Below are positions 8,678-18,300 of a DNA stretch of 64,000 nt, piece by piece. The stretch's first letter is position 1; the number at the start of each line of letters is the position of its first letter. Location: the NCBI RefSeq assembly GCF_001423265.1, contig NZ_LMND01000012.1, positions 317,501 to 381,500 on the forward strand. Direction: 5' to 3'. A program made the position numbers and the translations under genes. The notes under the pieces were generated by a model. It did not search any database. It was not told the origin of the DNA and saw only the letters and a program-made list of their open reading frames with translations. Origin of the DNA: Methylobacterium sp. Leaf108. Its GTDB lineage: Bacteria > Pseudomonadota > Alphaproteobacteria > Rhizobiales > Beijerinckiaceae.

Positions 8678-9472
8678 TCAGACCGCGATCGGCGCGCGGA
8701 TCGCGGCATGCGGCACGTAATCGCGGATCGCGATGTCCTCGAACCGGAAGGCGAACAGGTCGGTCACCGAAGGGTCGAGGTGGAGGCGCGGCAGGGGGCG
8801 CGGCTCGCGGGTGAGCTGGAGCCGGGCCTGGTCCTCGTGGTTGCGATAGAGGTGCGCGTCGCCCAGCGTATGGACGAAGTCGCCCGGCTCCAGCCCGGTG
8901 ACCTGCGCTATCATCGCGGTGAGCAGGGCGTAGGAGGCGATGTTGAACGGCACGCCGAGGAAGACGTCGGCCGAGCGCTGGTAGAGCTGGCAGGAGAGGC
9001 GCCCCTTCGCCACGTAGAACTGGAACAGGCAGTGGCAGGGCGCCAGCGCCATCCGGTCGAGGTCGGCCGGGTTCCAGGCCGAGACCACGAGGCGGCGGGA
9101 GTCGGGGTTGCGGCGGATCTCGGCCAGCACCCAGGCGATCTGGTCGATGGCGCCGCCGTCGGGCGTCGCCCAGGAGCGCCACTGCCGGCCGTAGACCGGG
9201 CCAAGGTCGCCGTGCTCGTCCGCCCACTCGTCCCAGATCGTGACGCCGTTGGCCTGGAGCGAGCGCACGTTGGTGTCGCCGGAGAGGAACCACAGCAATT
9301 CGTGGACGATCGAGCGCAGGTGGAGCTGCTTCGTCGTGACCAGGGGAAACCCTTGCGCGAGGTCGAACCGCATCTGGTGCCCGAACACGGAGAGGGTGCC
9401 GGTGCCGGTGCGGTCGTCCTTGTCGACCCCGGAGTCGAGGATGCGCGCGAGGAGCTGGTGGTAGGGGATCAT
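8678..9472 (-). CDS. thyA: thymidylate synthase ThyA
   Basis: 264 residues, the same length as E. coli ThyA. It methylates dUMP to dTMP using methylene-tetrahydrofolate. The catalytic Cys146 sits in [12 protein letters not shown], the phosphate-binding Arg in DDRTGTGT, and the motif [13 protein letters not shown] is complete. It is first in the thyA-folA pair and the presence of ThyA means the cell does not need the flavin-dependent ThyX. No defects are visible. Confidence 0.98.
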   Translation of the reverse strand: MIPYHQLLARILDSGVDKDDRTGTGTLSVFGHQMRFDLAQGFPLVTTKQLHLRSIVHELLWFLSGDTNVRSLQANGVTIWDEWADEHGDLGPVYGRQWRSWATPDGGAIDQIAWVLAEIRRNPDSRRLVVSAWNPADLDRMALAPCHCLFQFYVAKGRLSCQLYQRSADVFLGVPFNIASYALLTAMIAQVTGLEPGDFVHTLGDAHLYRNHEDQARLQLTREPRPLPRLHLDPSVTDLFAFRFEDIAIRDYVPHAAIRAPIAV

Positions 9473-9524
9473 GGCGGGCCTCGTTTCGGCCCGTTGCGAT
9501 AGCGCGAAAGGCGGCGCGAGACCA

Positions 9525-10391
9525 TCAGGTCGCGCTCGGCCACAGCACGTAGACGAGGACGGCGAGGTTGCTCCAGGCGTGCAGGGCGATGCAGGGCCAG
9601 AGCCGGCCGGTGCGCCAGCGCAGCCAGCCGAGCATCAGGGCCAGGGGCAGGAGCGACACCGGCCGCGCCCAGCCCGCCTGCGACACATGCGCGACGGCAA
9701 ACAGCAGGCCGGTCGCCAGGATCGCCGCCGCGGGTCCCAGGAAGGCCCGCGCCCTGGCGAAGATCTCGCCGCGCATGAGCAGCTCCTCGGCCAGCGGCGC
9801 CAGCAGCGTCGCATAGGCGAGCCAGGCCGCCGCGGCGATCAGCGGCATGCCGGGGGCCAGGGACACGTGCCGGCCGAAGGAGGTGGAGAACATCTCGGCG
9901 GTGGCGGTGACCCACAGGATGTGGACCACCGGCCAGGCCAGGAGGATGACGAGGAGGCGCGAGGCGGGAAGACCCGTCGCTCGAGGTAGGTCCGGCTCTC
10001 CTCGAAGGCCGGGCTCCTCGGCCCGCGCCAGGGCCAGCGTCCGGCGCCAGCCGTCCCGGTCCCGCCACCACACCGCCCCCACGACGAGGGCCGCGAGCAG
10101 CGCCTGCCGGAGGAGGTCGAGGGCGATCTCGCGCATCGCCAGCTGCCGGGGCGGCAGGCGCGGTCGCCGGTCCGGCGACAGGAACGGGTCGATCCCCGCC
10201 AGCAGGTCGGCGCCGACGCGCACCACCACGACGGCGAGCAGGCTCGCCGCGGCGAGGTAGAGGAGCGCCCGCAGGGCGAGCCCGGCCAGACCGAGGATCA
10301 CGCCCCCGAACGATGCGACCTCGCGCCGCTGCGGGACGTCGGGCGGGCCTGGTGCCTGCGCGTTTCGGGCAACAGCCGCATCATCGGGCAT
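9525..10391 (-). CDS. CPBP family intramembrane metalloprotease
   Basis: About 288 residues from the ATG at 10391; a TTG at 10415 is an alternative start. It has several hydrophobic segments and the CPBP (CAAX protease/bacteriocin-processing) motifs: [10 protein letters not shown] (EExxxR) and [10 protein letters not shown] (FxxxH). These residues form the intramembrane metal site of Rce1-like proteases. Bacterial members are linked to bacteriocin self-immunity or protein processing; no bacteriocin genes are nearby, so the substrate is unknown. It is transcribed divergently from the tmRNA gene, and their promoters must overlap. Confidence 0.85.
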   Translation of the reverse strand: MPDDAAVARNAQAPGPPDVPQRREVASFGGVILGLAGLALRALLYLAAASLLAVVVVRVGADLLAGIDPFLSPDRRPRLPPRQLAMREIALDLLRQALLAALVVGAVWWRDRDGWRRTLALARAEEPGLRGEPDLPRATGLPASRLLVILLAWPVVHILWVTATAEMFSTSFGRHVSLAPGMPLIAAAAWLAYATLLAPLAEELLMRGEIFARARAFLGPAAAILATGLLFAVAHVSQAGWARPVSLLPLALMLGWLRWRTGRLWPCIALHAWSNLAVLVYVLWPSAT

Positions 10392-10410
10392 GATCGTGCG
10401 AGGATCGGGC

Positions 10411-10439
10411 TTCAAAACCGGCCGGACTCCCTCTATGTT
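10411..10439 (+). promoter_or_regulatory. candidate sigma-70-type promoter of ssrA
   Basis: TTCAAA (10411-10416) and TATGTT (10434-10439) are separated by 17 bp, placing a start near 10446, just before the acceptor-piece hairpin. Inferred from sequence only. Confidence 0.4.
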
Positions 10440-10445
10440 ACCTCT

Positions 10446-10796
10446 GCCGGTCGCAAGACCGGCTATGGCGATAAACGGTCTTCGAAATAAACCTATCGGA
10501 CCCGGGGGCGGTACCCGGCGCCTCCACCAAGACCCAGGGCCTTTGGACGCAACGTCCGCAAAAGGGCGGGTTGCCTGGGTTTCGGCGGGGGCGAAATAGG
10601 ATCGACGAGGGCGTAAAGGTAGAGCTTTCGCTCGGCATGGTTCCGCCGTTATCGGGCCTCTGCAATAGTTGCCAATGACAACTTTGCTCCGGTGGCGGTG
10701 GCTGCGTAAGCGGTCCCCAATACCAAACCAAAGTCCTACCGGTTAGCATCGGATAGGCGGGGTTCGGAGGCACCTGGCAACAGAAGCCTCCACTTT
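10446..10796 (+). ncRNA. ssrA: transfer-messenger RNA, circularly permuted two-piece type
   Basis: tmRNA rescues stalled ribosomes and adds a degradation tag. The order is permuted: the acceptor piece comes first and ends in CGCCTCCACCA at 10529; the coding piece starts at 10587 with GGGGGCGAAATAGGATCGAC. The 5' GGGGGCG pairs with CGCCTCC, with a G-U at the third pair, the alanine identity signal. A T-stem CCGGG/CCCGG (10502-10518) encloses the loop GGCGGTA. The pieces are joined by an internal segment closed by a 9-bp stem (10530-10538 with 10574-10582), expected to be cut out. The acceptor piece holds a perfect GCCGGTC-GCAA-GACCGGC hairpin. The 3' end is set at a GGAGGC/GCCTCC hairpin (10766-10791) and T-rich tail; both outer ends are estimates. 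Confidence 0.9.
10671..10709 (+). other. tmRNA tag-encoding reading frame
   Basis: Twelve codons from GCC at 10671 to the TAA at 10707-10709 encode ANDNFAPVAVAA. The AA end is the ClpX-recognised terminus and AND at the front matches the SspB-contacting part of alphaproteobacterial tags. This is far too short for ordinary gene calling. Confidence 0.88.
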
Positions 10797-10865
10797 AGAA
10801 TTCTGAGCGACCCGGTGCGCCCGACAGCGCGGAACGACCGGCGGGCACCGGCAGGGCGACCGAAG

Positions 10866-11549
10866 ATGGCAGACGATCTCATCCGCTACGATCTTCTGGT
10901 GCAGGATGCGTTGCGCGGGGTGGTCCGAAAGGTGCTGACCGATGCGGCGCGCGAAGGCCTGTCGGGCGAGCATCACTTCTACGTGTCGTTCCGGACGGAA
11001 GCGCCGGGCGTGCGGATGTCGCAGCGCCTGCGCGAGAAGTACCCGCAGGACATGACCATCGTCCTCCAGCACCAGTTCTGGGACCTCGGCGTCACCGAGC
11101 ACACCTTCGAGGTCGGGCTGTCGTTCTCCGGCGTGCCCGAGCGGTTGCTGGTGCCGTTCGAGGCCCTGACGGGGTTCTTCGACCCCTCGGTGCAGTTCGG
11201 CCTGAAGTTCGACCTCAACGACGGCGTCGAGGAGAGCGCAGAGGCGGACGAGGCCCAGGGGATGGTCCAGAAGGGCGCCCCGCGTGGAGCCGCTTCGGAG
11301 CCCACCGAGATCAAGCCGCGGATCACCGGCCAGGGCAACACTCCGGGCCAGGGCGGCCTGACGACGATCGGCGGGGCTCCCAAGCTCCTGCCGGCCGCCG
11401 CCCAGAACGCCGAGGCGCCCAAGGAGGCGTCCAAGGCCGCCAGACCCCTCCTCAAGAAGTCGGACGCGAGCGGCGACACCCCTCCCGCGCCCCCGGCGGA
11501 AGGCAGCGCCGAGGTCGTGAGCCTCGACGCGTTCCGCAAGAAGAGCTGA
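10866..11549 (+). CDS. sspB: SspB, ClpXP adaptor for ssrA-tagged proteins
   Basis: 227 residues. The N-terminal ~150 residues are the SspB fold (IRYDLLVQDALRGVVRKVL, then HHFYVSFRT and RLREKYPQDMTIVLQHQFW). A long flexible Pro/Ala/Lys linker follows, and the C-terminus VVSLDAFRKK is the short ClpX-binding module of alphaproteobacterial SspB. It binds the tmRNA tag and hands the substrate to ClpXP. The gene starts about 70 bp downstream of ssrA on the same strand, so tag and adaptor genes are neighbours. The ATG at 10866 is chosen because the upstream in-frame extension lies in the tmRNA spacer. The stop codon lies in a 15-bp tandem duplication. Confidence 0.93.
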   Translation: MADDLIRYDLLVQDALRGVVRKVLTDAAREGLSGEHHFYVSFRTEAPGVRMSQRLREKYPQDMTIVLQHQFWDLGVTEHTFEVGLSFSGVPERLLVPFEALTGFFDPSVQFGLKFDLNDGVEESAEADEAQGMVQKGAPRGAASEPTEIKPRITGQGNTPGQGGLTTIGGAPKLLPAAAQNAEAPKEASKAARPLLKKSDASGDTPPAPPAEGSAEVVSLDAFRKKS

Positions 11550-11564
11550 GGCAAGAAGAGCTGA
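11536..11564. repeat. 15-bp tandem duplication over the sspB stop
   Basis: GCAAGAAGAGCTGAG (11536-11550) is followed directly by GCAAGAAGAGCTGA (11551-11564). The TGA of the first copy (11547-11549) ends sspB; the second copy repeats the last codons and stop. Confidence 0.9.
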
Positions 11565-11572
11565 CGGAAGGC

Positions 11573-11593
11573 AGGGGCCTTCCGAGGCCCTTT
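11573..11593 (+). terminator. candidate terminator between convergent sspB and P450 genes
   Basis: AGGGGCCT - TCCG - AGGCCCTT forms an 8-bp stem (one G-U) with a UUCG-type tetraloop and a short T run. Placement between convergent genes suggests shared use. Confidence 0.55.
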
Positions 11594-11594
11594 C

Positions 11595-12992
11595 CTACCG
11601 GCGCGCCGCCACGCCCATGCGCAGGCCGCTTTCCGGCCTCAGGGTGACGCGGTGGAGCGGCACCACCGGCGGGTGATCCGCCGCCATCGCGAGCCGCACG
11701 GAGCGGACGATGTGGGCGAGCACCAGCGACGCCTCCTGCAGCGAAAAGCTCTGGCCGATGCACACGCGCGGCCCCGCCCCGAACGGCAGGTAGGCGAAAC
11801 GCGGGATCGCGGCCCGGTTCTCGCCGAGGAACCGGTCCGGCACGAAGGCCTGCGGGTCGTCCCAGAGGGTGCGATGGCGATGGAGCACGTAGGGCGCCAC
11901 CATCACCAGCGACCCGCGCGGGATCTTGATGCGGCCGATGCGATCCTCGGCGATGGCCTGGCGGCTCATGAAGGGCACCGGCGGGAACAGCCGCATCGTT
12001 TCCTCCAGCACCGCCTTGGTGAAGGGCAGGTCCGCCACGTCGAAGTCGCCTGTCTCCCCGGTCGCCGCATCGACCTCGGCTTCCAGCCGCCGCAGGCTCT
12101 CGGGATCCTGCGACAGGCAGTACAGGGCCCAGGTCAGGGCGTTGGCGGTGGTCTCGTGGCCGGCGGCGATGAAGGTGACGATGTTGGCCTTCACCTCGAG
12201 GTCGGTGAGGCCCTTGCCGGTCTCTGGGTCCTGCGCCCGAAGCAGCAGGGTCAGGAGGTCGGCGGGCGCGTCGCCGCCCGCGATCAGCGCCTTGCGCCGG
12301 GCGATCAGCTCGTCCACCACCTCCTCGAAATAGCGGATCGCGGGCTGCGCCCGGATGCGGCCGATGCGCGGCACGAACGCGGGAATTCGGAACACGTCGA
12401 GGGGGTCGATCGGCCCGACCGCTTCCAGGAAGCGGGTGATGGCGCGGCCGAGCGCATCGGGGTCGCTCGACAGGCCGCGGGTGAAGATCGTCCTCTCCAG
12501 GACGTCGAGGGTGACGCGGGTCATCTCCAGCGCCACGTCGATGGTGGTGCCGTCGCGCCGGGACAGGCGGCGGGCGATGCGAGCGCCCGCACCGTTCATC
12601 GCGACCGCGAAATCGACGACGTGGCGGGCGGAGAAGATCGGCGCCAGGGTGCGCCGCTGCAGGCGCCATTCCTCGCCCTCCGCCGTGAGGAGGCCGTTGC
12701 CCAGGCCCGGCGCCAGGACCCGGCGCTGGAGGTCGTCCTTGCGGTAGTTGGCGGCATTGTCGACGTAGAGGTAGCGGATCAGGGCAGGGTCGCTGACCAC
12801 CGTCACCCGGCCGAGCGCCCCCTCCCCCGCCACCACCGGCCGGATGAAATGCTCCTCGAGCCAGGTGGTGATCGGGTTGGCCCGGGCCGCCTTGAGGAAG
12901 GCGAACAGGCCCGGCTGTTCGCGCAAGGGGCGCGGCACCACCGGCCGGAAGCGAAGGGCGGGATCGTCGCGAAGGTCGGTGCTGGCCGTCAT
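11595..12992 (-). CDS. cytochrome P450
   Basis: 465 residues from the ATG at 12992, which has GAGGA about 8 nt upstream; an in-frame extension to 13235 has no P450 features. The I-helix oxygen-activation motif is [10 protein letters not shown], the K-helix ExxR is EETMR, and the haem-binding loop is [10 protein letters not shown] with the cysteine ligand. The length and the PERF-like [10 protein letters not shown] resemble the soluble, CYP102/fatty-acid-hydroxylase-like or terpene-type bacterial P450s. No ferredoxin or reductase gene is adjacent, so redox partners must come from elsewhere. Substrate unknown. It is divergent from fumC, with about 150 bp between start codons. Confidence 0.93.
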   Translation of the reverse strand: MTASTDLRDDPALRFRPVVPRPLREQPGLFAFLKAARANPITTWLEEHFIRPVVAGEGALGRVTVVSDPALIRYLYVDNAANYRKDDLQRRVLAPGLGNGLLTAEGEEWRLQRRTLAPIFSARHVVDFAVAMNGAGARIARRLSRRDGTTIDVALEMTRVTLDVLERTIFTRGLSSDPDALGRAITRFLEAVGPIDPLDVFRIPAFVPRIGRIRAQPAIRYFEEVVDELIARRKALIAGGDAPADLLTLLLRAQDPETGKGLTDLEVKANIVTFIAAGHETTANALTWALYCLSQDPESLRRLEAEVDAATGETGDFDVADLPFTKAVLEETMRLFPPVPFMSRQAIAEDRIGRIKIPRGSLVMVAPYVLHRHRTLWDDPQAFVPDRFLGENRAAIPRFAYLPFGAGPRVCIGQSFSLQEASLVLAHIVRSVRLAMAADHPPVVPLHRVTLRPESGLRMGVAARR

Positions 12993-13143
12993 CGTCGAGA
13001 TCCTCAAATGGTCCGGCCACGCGCGTGACGGACAAAGGGCGACGGAAACGCGCCGATGTTGCGGCGCGGCGCCCTCGCGCCATCGCCCTGGCGCCCGCCA
13101 CCCGGTAAGTAGGGTCCCACGATCCCCGACCGAAGAGGCCACG

Positions 13144-14604
13144 ATGTCGCCGCAGGACACGCCCCAGGATATGCGTGAGGGCACACGCCAGGACACACAC
13201 CAGGACACCTCCGCCACCCGCACCGAATCCGACACCTTCGGGCCTATCGCGGTGCCCGCCCATCGCTACTGGGGCGCGCAGACGCAGCGCTCGATCCAGA
13301 ACTTCAAGATCGGCACCGAGCGGATGCCCGCGCCCCTCGTCCACGCGCTCGGCCTCGTCAAGCAGTCGGCCGCCCTGGTGAACCGGGATCTCGGCGGTCT
13401 CGCTCCGGAGGTGGCCGACGCCATCGCCGCATCGGCGGCCGAGGTGGTGGCCGGTGAGCACGACGACGAGTTCCCGCTGGTGGTGTGGCAGACGGGCTCG
13501 GGCACCCAGTCGAACATGAACGCCAACGAGGTGATCGCCAGCCTCGCCAACGAGCGGCTCGGGGGCAAGCGCGGCGGCAAGTCGCCGGTCCACCCCAACG
13601 ACCACGTCAATCGCGGCCAGTCCTCCAACGACGTTTTTCCCACCGCGATGCACATCGCGGTCTCGCGCGAGATCAACGACCGCCTGCTGCCGGCCCTCAC
13701 GCACCTGCACGACGCCCTCCAGGCGAAGTCCGAGGCGTTCTCCGCCATCGTCAAGATCGGCCGCACCCACCTGCAGGACGCGACACCCGTGTCGCTGGGC
13801 CAGGAGTTCTCCGGCTACGTGGCGCAGGTGGCGCTGGGCGCCGGGCGCGTGAAGGCGACGCTGCCGGGCGTGCTGGCCCTGGCCCAGGGCGGCACGGCGG
13901 TGGGCACCGGCCTCAACGCCCACCCGGAATTCGCCGACAAATTCGCGGCCCAGGTCGCCGAACTCACCGGCCTGCCCTTCACCTCGGCCGCCAACAAGTT
14001 CGAGGCCCTGGCCACCCACGACGCCCTGGTGTTCACGCAGGGCGCGCTCTGCGCACTGGCCGCCGGCCTGTTCAAGATCGCGCAGGACATCCGCCTTCTG
14101 GCCTCGGGTCCGCGCTCGGGCCTGGGCGAACTCTCGCTGCCCGAGAACGAGCCCGGCTCCTCGATCATGCCCGGCAAGGTCAACCCGACCCAGTGCGAGG
14201 CGCTGACCATGGTCTGCGCGCAGGTGATCGGCAACGGCACCACGGTGAGCTTTGCCGGCTCACAGGGCCATTTCGAGCTCAACGTGTTCAAGCCGGTGAT
14301 CGCCAACGCGGTGCTGCAGTCGATCCGGCTCCTGGCCGACGCCGCCGTGAGCTTCACCGACAATTGCGTGGTCGGCATCAAGGCCAACGAGGACAGGATC
14401 GCGGACCTCATGAGCCGCTCGCTGATGCTGGTGACCGCGCTGGCCCCCTCGATCGGCTACGACAAGGCCGCCGAGATCGCCAAAACCGCGCACAAGAACG
14501 GCACCACCCTGAAGGAGGAGGCCCTGCGCCTGGGCTACGTCACGGCGGAAGAGTTCGAGCGCGTGGTGCGCCCCGAGACCATGCTGGCACCCGGCGCCGA
14601 GTGA
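13144..14604 (+). CDS. fumC: class II fumarate hydratase
   Basis: 486 residues. It interconverts fumarate and malate in the TCA cycle as an iron-free tetramer. The signature [11 protein letters not shown], the substrate-binding [13 protein letters not shown] and [14 protein letters not shown] are intact. The core begins at about residue 32 ([19 protein letters not shown]). The preceding 30 residues are an unusual hydrophilic leader with QDT repeats ([17 protein letters not shown]), absent from typical FumC; translation from the internal ATG (13171) would shorten it. The gene leads a compact cluster with DUF4169 and RHH genes, 3 bp and ~150 bp downstream. Confidence 0.95.
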   Translation: MSPQDTPQDMREGTRQDTHQDTSATRTESDTFGPIAVPAHRYWGAQTQRSIQNFKIGTERMPAPLVHALGLVKQSAALVNRDLGGLAPEVADAIAASAAEVVAGEHDDEFPLVVWQTGSGTQSNMNANEVIASLANERLGGKRGGKSPVHPNDHVNRGQSSNDVFPTAMHIAVSREINDRLLPALTHLHDALQAKSEAFSAIVKIGRTHLQDATPVSLGQEFSGYVAQVALGAGRVKATLPGVLALAQGGTAVGTGLNAHPEFADKFAAQVAELTGLPFTSAANKFEALATHDALVFTQGALCALAAGLFKIAQDIRLLASGPRSGLGELSLPENEPGSSIMPGKVNPTQCEALTMVCAQVIGNGTTVSFAGSQGHFELNVFKPVIANAVLQSIRLLADAAVSFTDNCVVGIKANEDRIADLMSRSLMLVTALAPSIGYDKAAEIAKTAHKNGTTLKEEALRLGYVTAEEFERVVRPETMLAPGAE

Positions 14605-14607
14605 ACC

Positions 14608-14799
14608 ATGGCCGAGATCATCAACCTGCTGGCCGCGCGCAAGGCCAAGGCGCGCGGCGAGAAGGAGGAGACGGCCAAGGACAACCGCATCCTCTTCGGC
14701 CGCCCGAAGAAGGCCAGGACCCTGGCGGAGGCCAAGAAGGCCATCGAGGTCTCCCGCCACGAGGGCCACAAGCTCGTGGGGCGGGACGAGGAGGGATGA
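14608..14799 (+). CDS. DUF4169 family protein
   Basis: A 63-residue, highly charged protein beginning MAEIINLLAARKAKARGEKE, the characteristic opening of DUF4169. The composition (Lys/Arg/Glu rich) suggests a mostly helical small protein. It starts 3 bp after the fumC stop, so it is surely co-transcribed and probably coupled. Function is unknown; such genes are commonly found behind fumC in this bacterial group. Confidence 0.8.
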   Translation: MAEIINLLAARKAKARGEKEETAKDNRILFGRPKKARTLAEAKKAIEVSRHEGHKLVGRDEEG

Positions 14800-14882
14800 C
14801 GACCCCGTCTCCGGCCCTGTCGGTGGCGCGTTCCGGGTCGCGAGGATCGCCGGATGTGTGACGTCGATACCTTGCCACGAGG

Positions 14883-14936
14883 AAAAGACCCGCGACGAGG
14901 AGAGGACCCGCGACGGAGAAAGGACCCGCGACGAGG
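14883..14936. repeat. three 18-bp direct repeats upstream of the RHH gene
   Basis: The unit reads approximately AGAGGACCCGCGACGAGG and occurs three times in tandem with 1-3 differences (14883-14900, 14901-14918, 14919-14936). It ends just before the start region of the RHH gene, so it may be a binding array or simple slippage product. Confidence 0.75.
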
Positions 14937-14954
14937 ACATGAGACGTCCTCGCC

Positions 14955-15188
14955 ATGAGCACCGGCATCACCAAACGCTCCGTGATGATCGCCGGCCATC
15001 GCACCAGCGTCTCGCTGGAGGACCCGTTCTGGGCCGCCCTGCGCGACATCGCCGGGGCGCGCCGGCGATCGGTCCAGGCCCTGATCGGCGAGATCGACGC
15101 CGTGCGCGGTGCACAGAACCTGTCCTCGGCGATCCGGGTTTTCGTCCTCGACGCCGTACGGGGGGATTGCTCAATCGGGCAACCATAG
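14955..15188 (+). CDS. ribbon-helix-helix domain protein
   Basis: 77 residues with an N-terminal strand KRSVMIAGHRTSVSLEDPFW and two helices, the pattern of the RHH_4-type DNA-binding family. Proteins of this fold act as dimeric repressors, inserting the strand in the major groove. It lies downstream of fumC and the DUF4169 gene on the same strand, with direct repeats in front that would be natural candidates for autoregulation, though that is inference. No toxin gene is adjacent, so it does not look like an antitoxin. Confidence 0.75.
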   Translation: MSTGITKRSVMIAGHRTSVSLEDPFWAALRDIAGARRRSVQALIGEIDAVRGAQNLSSAIRVFVLDAVRGDCSIGQP

Positions 15189-15190
15189 CC

Positions 15191-15227
15191 TCGCGACGGC
15201 ACCGATGACCTGCTGGATCCGTCGCGA
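15191..15227. other. 9-bp inverted repeat after the fumC cluster
   Basis: TCGCGACGG (15191-15199) and its exact complement CCGTCGCGA (15219-15227) flank a 19-nt loop. No T tract follows. It could be a factor-assisted terminator or an operator in front of the metalloprotease gene. Confidence 0.45.
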
Positions 15228-15308
15228 CAAAGGCCCGAGACTGCAACCTTGACCGTTTAGTAACCGGCCTGCAGTAGCGCACTCCGTGTTGATCGGAGAT
15301 GGGCAGTC

Positions 15309-18300
15309 ATGGCGATTCGGTTCGGTAACGAGGACGAGGACTTCGGCGCCGGCATGCCGATGATGATGGCGCAGAAGGCATCCGCATCAACGCCCGCCCA
15401 CCGCATTCCCGTCTCCTCGTCCGGGCCGACCTTCGCACAGGAAGTGACCTTCATCAGCGGGCTGAACCCGGACGGGACGCTGTCCGACGAGTCGTTCTCG
15501 GGTTTCAACGAAGGCTCGGCCTTCAAATGGGGGTCGTCCACCGCCGGCACGGGCGCCACCATCGGCTACACCTTCGACGTCGATTCCGCCTTCACGGCCC
15601 AGGAGAAGGCGACCTTCGTCAAGGCCCTGGCGATCTGGTCGGCCATCGCCGACGTGACCTTCACGCTGAGCACGACGATCCGCGGCATCACGCTGGTACG
15701 CGGCGAGACCAATTCGGGCGCCTTCGCCAACACGCCCCAGACGATCGGCAGCGGCAGCAGCCTCGGCAGCGTGACCGGGCAGTCGATGATCAACATGGAG
15801 ACGTCGGCCGCCGGCTTCGACCTCTCCGGCTCGTTCGAGGTCGCCGGCGGCTACGGACTGTCGACGATCATCCACGAGATCGGCCACGCCATCGGGCTCG
15901 GTCACAGCGGCAACTACAACGGCAAGGTCGACCCGGCGACCCAGCAGTACAGCGCCTTCGACGACGGCCAGTACAGCATCATGTCCTACCTCTCGTGGAT
16001 CAACGGGACCGCGAAGTACCGGGCCGCCAATCCCTTCCCCGGCACGAACTGGGGTTCGAGCCCCGACGGCGCGATGCGCGAAGCGCCGCACACCGCGATG
16101 ATGGCCGACATCGAAGCGATCCAGCAGCTCTACGGCACCTCGAAGACCGCCACCTTCGCCGGAGGCCAGACCTACGGCTTCAACACCACCGTCACGGGCG
16201 TCCTCAGGGAGTTCTTCGACTTCACGGCCAACACGGCGCCGATCGTGACCCTGTACAACAAGGGGCTCGGCAACGTCCTCGACCTCTCGGGCTACACCCA
16301 GGCGGCGACCGTCTCCCTGGAGCCGGGAACCTTCAGCAGCGCCGGCGGCCTCGTCAACAACATCGCCATCGCGCTCGGCACGGTGATCGGCACGGTGATC
16401 GGCGGGTCGGGCGCCGACACCCTGGTGGGCAGCGGCCTGGGCGACGTGCTCAACGGCGGAACGGGCGCCGACACGATGAGCGGTGGGCTGGGCAGCGACA
16501 CCTACGTCACCGATGGCGGCGACAGGATCATCGAGGCGGCGAACGCCGGGACCGACCTCGTGCGCAGCTCGGCCGGCCATACGCTGTCGGCCAACGTCGA
16601 GAACCTGACGCTCACCGGCACGGCCGCGATCAATGGCTTCGGCAACGCGCTGGCCAACGTGATCACCGGCAATGCCGCGGCCAACGTCCTCAATGGCCTG
16701 GTGGGCGCCGACACCATGATCGGCGGGGCCGGATCCGACACCTATTACGTCGACGACGTCGGCGACCGCGCCATCGAGGCCAATGGCGCCGCCGGCACCG
16801 ATCGCGTCTACGCCGCGGTGTCCTACGCGCTCGGCGGATCGGAACTCGAGACCCTGATCCTGACCGGCACCGCAAACCTGAACGGCACGGGGAACTCCCT
16901 GGCCAACGTTCTCACCGGCAACAGCGGCGACAACGTCCTCAACGGCTTGGGCGGCGCCGATACGATGTCCGGCGGGACCGGGTCCGACACCTATTACGTC
17001 GACAACGTCGGCGACCGCGCCATCGAGGCCAACGGCGCCGCAGGCACCGATCTCGTCTACGCCACGGTGACTTACGCGCTCGCCGGCTCGGAGCTCGAGA
17101 ACCTGACCCTCACCGGGGCCGGAGCGATCGACGGCACCGGCAACTCGCTCGCCAACGTGCTGACCGGCAACGCGGCCGCCAACGTCCTCGACGGCCTGAC
17201 CGGCGCCGATACCATGATCGGGGGGGGCGGATCCGACACCTATTACGTCGACGATGCCGGCGACAGGGCGATCGAGCTCAACGGTGCCGCGGGCACCGAC
17301 CTCGTCTACGCTTCGGTGAGCTACTCGCTGGGCGGCTCCGCACTCGAGAACCTGACCCTCACCGGCACCGCGAGCCTCAACGGCACCGGCAACTCGCTCG
17401 CCAACGTGCTGACCGGCAACGCGGCCGCCAACGTCCTCAACGGCCTTGTCGGCGCCGATACCATGATCGGGGGGCTCGGCAACGACGCCTACGGCGTCGA
17501 CGACATCGGCGACCGGGTGATCGAGGCGGCGGGCGGCGGCACCGACCGGGTGCTGACGAGCGTCACCTACACGCTGGCGGCCGGCCAGGAGATCGAGCGG
17601 CTCGAGACGGCGAGCACAGCGGGCACGACGGCGATCGGCCTCACGGGCAACGCGTTCCACAACGTCCTTGTCGGCAATGCCGGCGCCAACGCCCTCGACG
17701 GCGGGGCCGGATTCGACGAGGCCAGCTATGCCGCCGCCGCGGGCGCCGTCACGGTCGACCTCGCCGCGGGTACGGCGAGCGGGGCCGCCGGGTCCGACAC
17801 CCTCCGCGCCATCGAGGCGGTCCGCGGTTCGGCCTTCGCCGACACGCTCACCGGCGATGCCTTCGTCAACCAGCTCGCGGGCGGCCTCGGCAACGACACC
17901 CTCAATGGCGGGGCCGGCTCCGACTTCGCCGACTACAGCGCGGCCACCGGCGCGGTCTCGGTCAACCTCGCCGCCGGAACCGCCACGGGTGCCGACGGCA
18001 ACGACGTCCTGATCGGCATCGAGGGCGTGCAGGGTTCGCGCTTCGCCGACACGATCACCGGCAGCACCGGGTTCAACCAGCTCTCCTATGCCGCAGCGCT
18101 CGGCGCGGTGGCCGTCAACCTCGCCACCGGCAGGGCGAGCGGGGCTATGGGCGCCGACACCTTCACGAGCATCGAGGGCGTGGTCGGCTCGGCCTTCGCC
18201 GATACGCTCACGGGCAACGCGGTCGCCAACGTCCTCACCGGCCTCACCGGCGACGATCGCCTCGACGGCGGCGCCGGCGACGATGTGGCGAGCTATCACC

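Noticed and set aside
11452-14019. 855-codon minus-strand frame across P450 and fumC
   Set aside because: Runs out of frame through the P450 gene and antisense through fumC; both real genes have complete motifs.
16440-17500. Regular direct repeats considered as a CRISPR array
   Set aside because: Period is 249 bp with coding similarity throughout; no short repeat/unique spacer pattern and no cas genes.
15387-18299. 970-codon open frame on the minus strand
   Set aside because: It is antisense to the metalloprotease gene. Its length comes from high GC and repeated coding sequence; its protein is low-complexity and has no domain.
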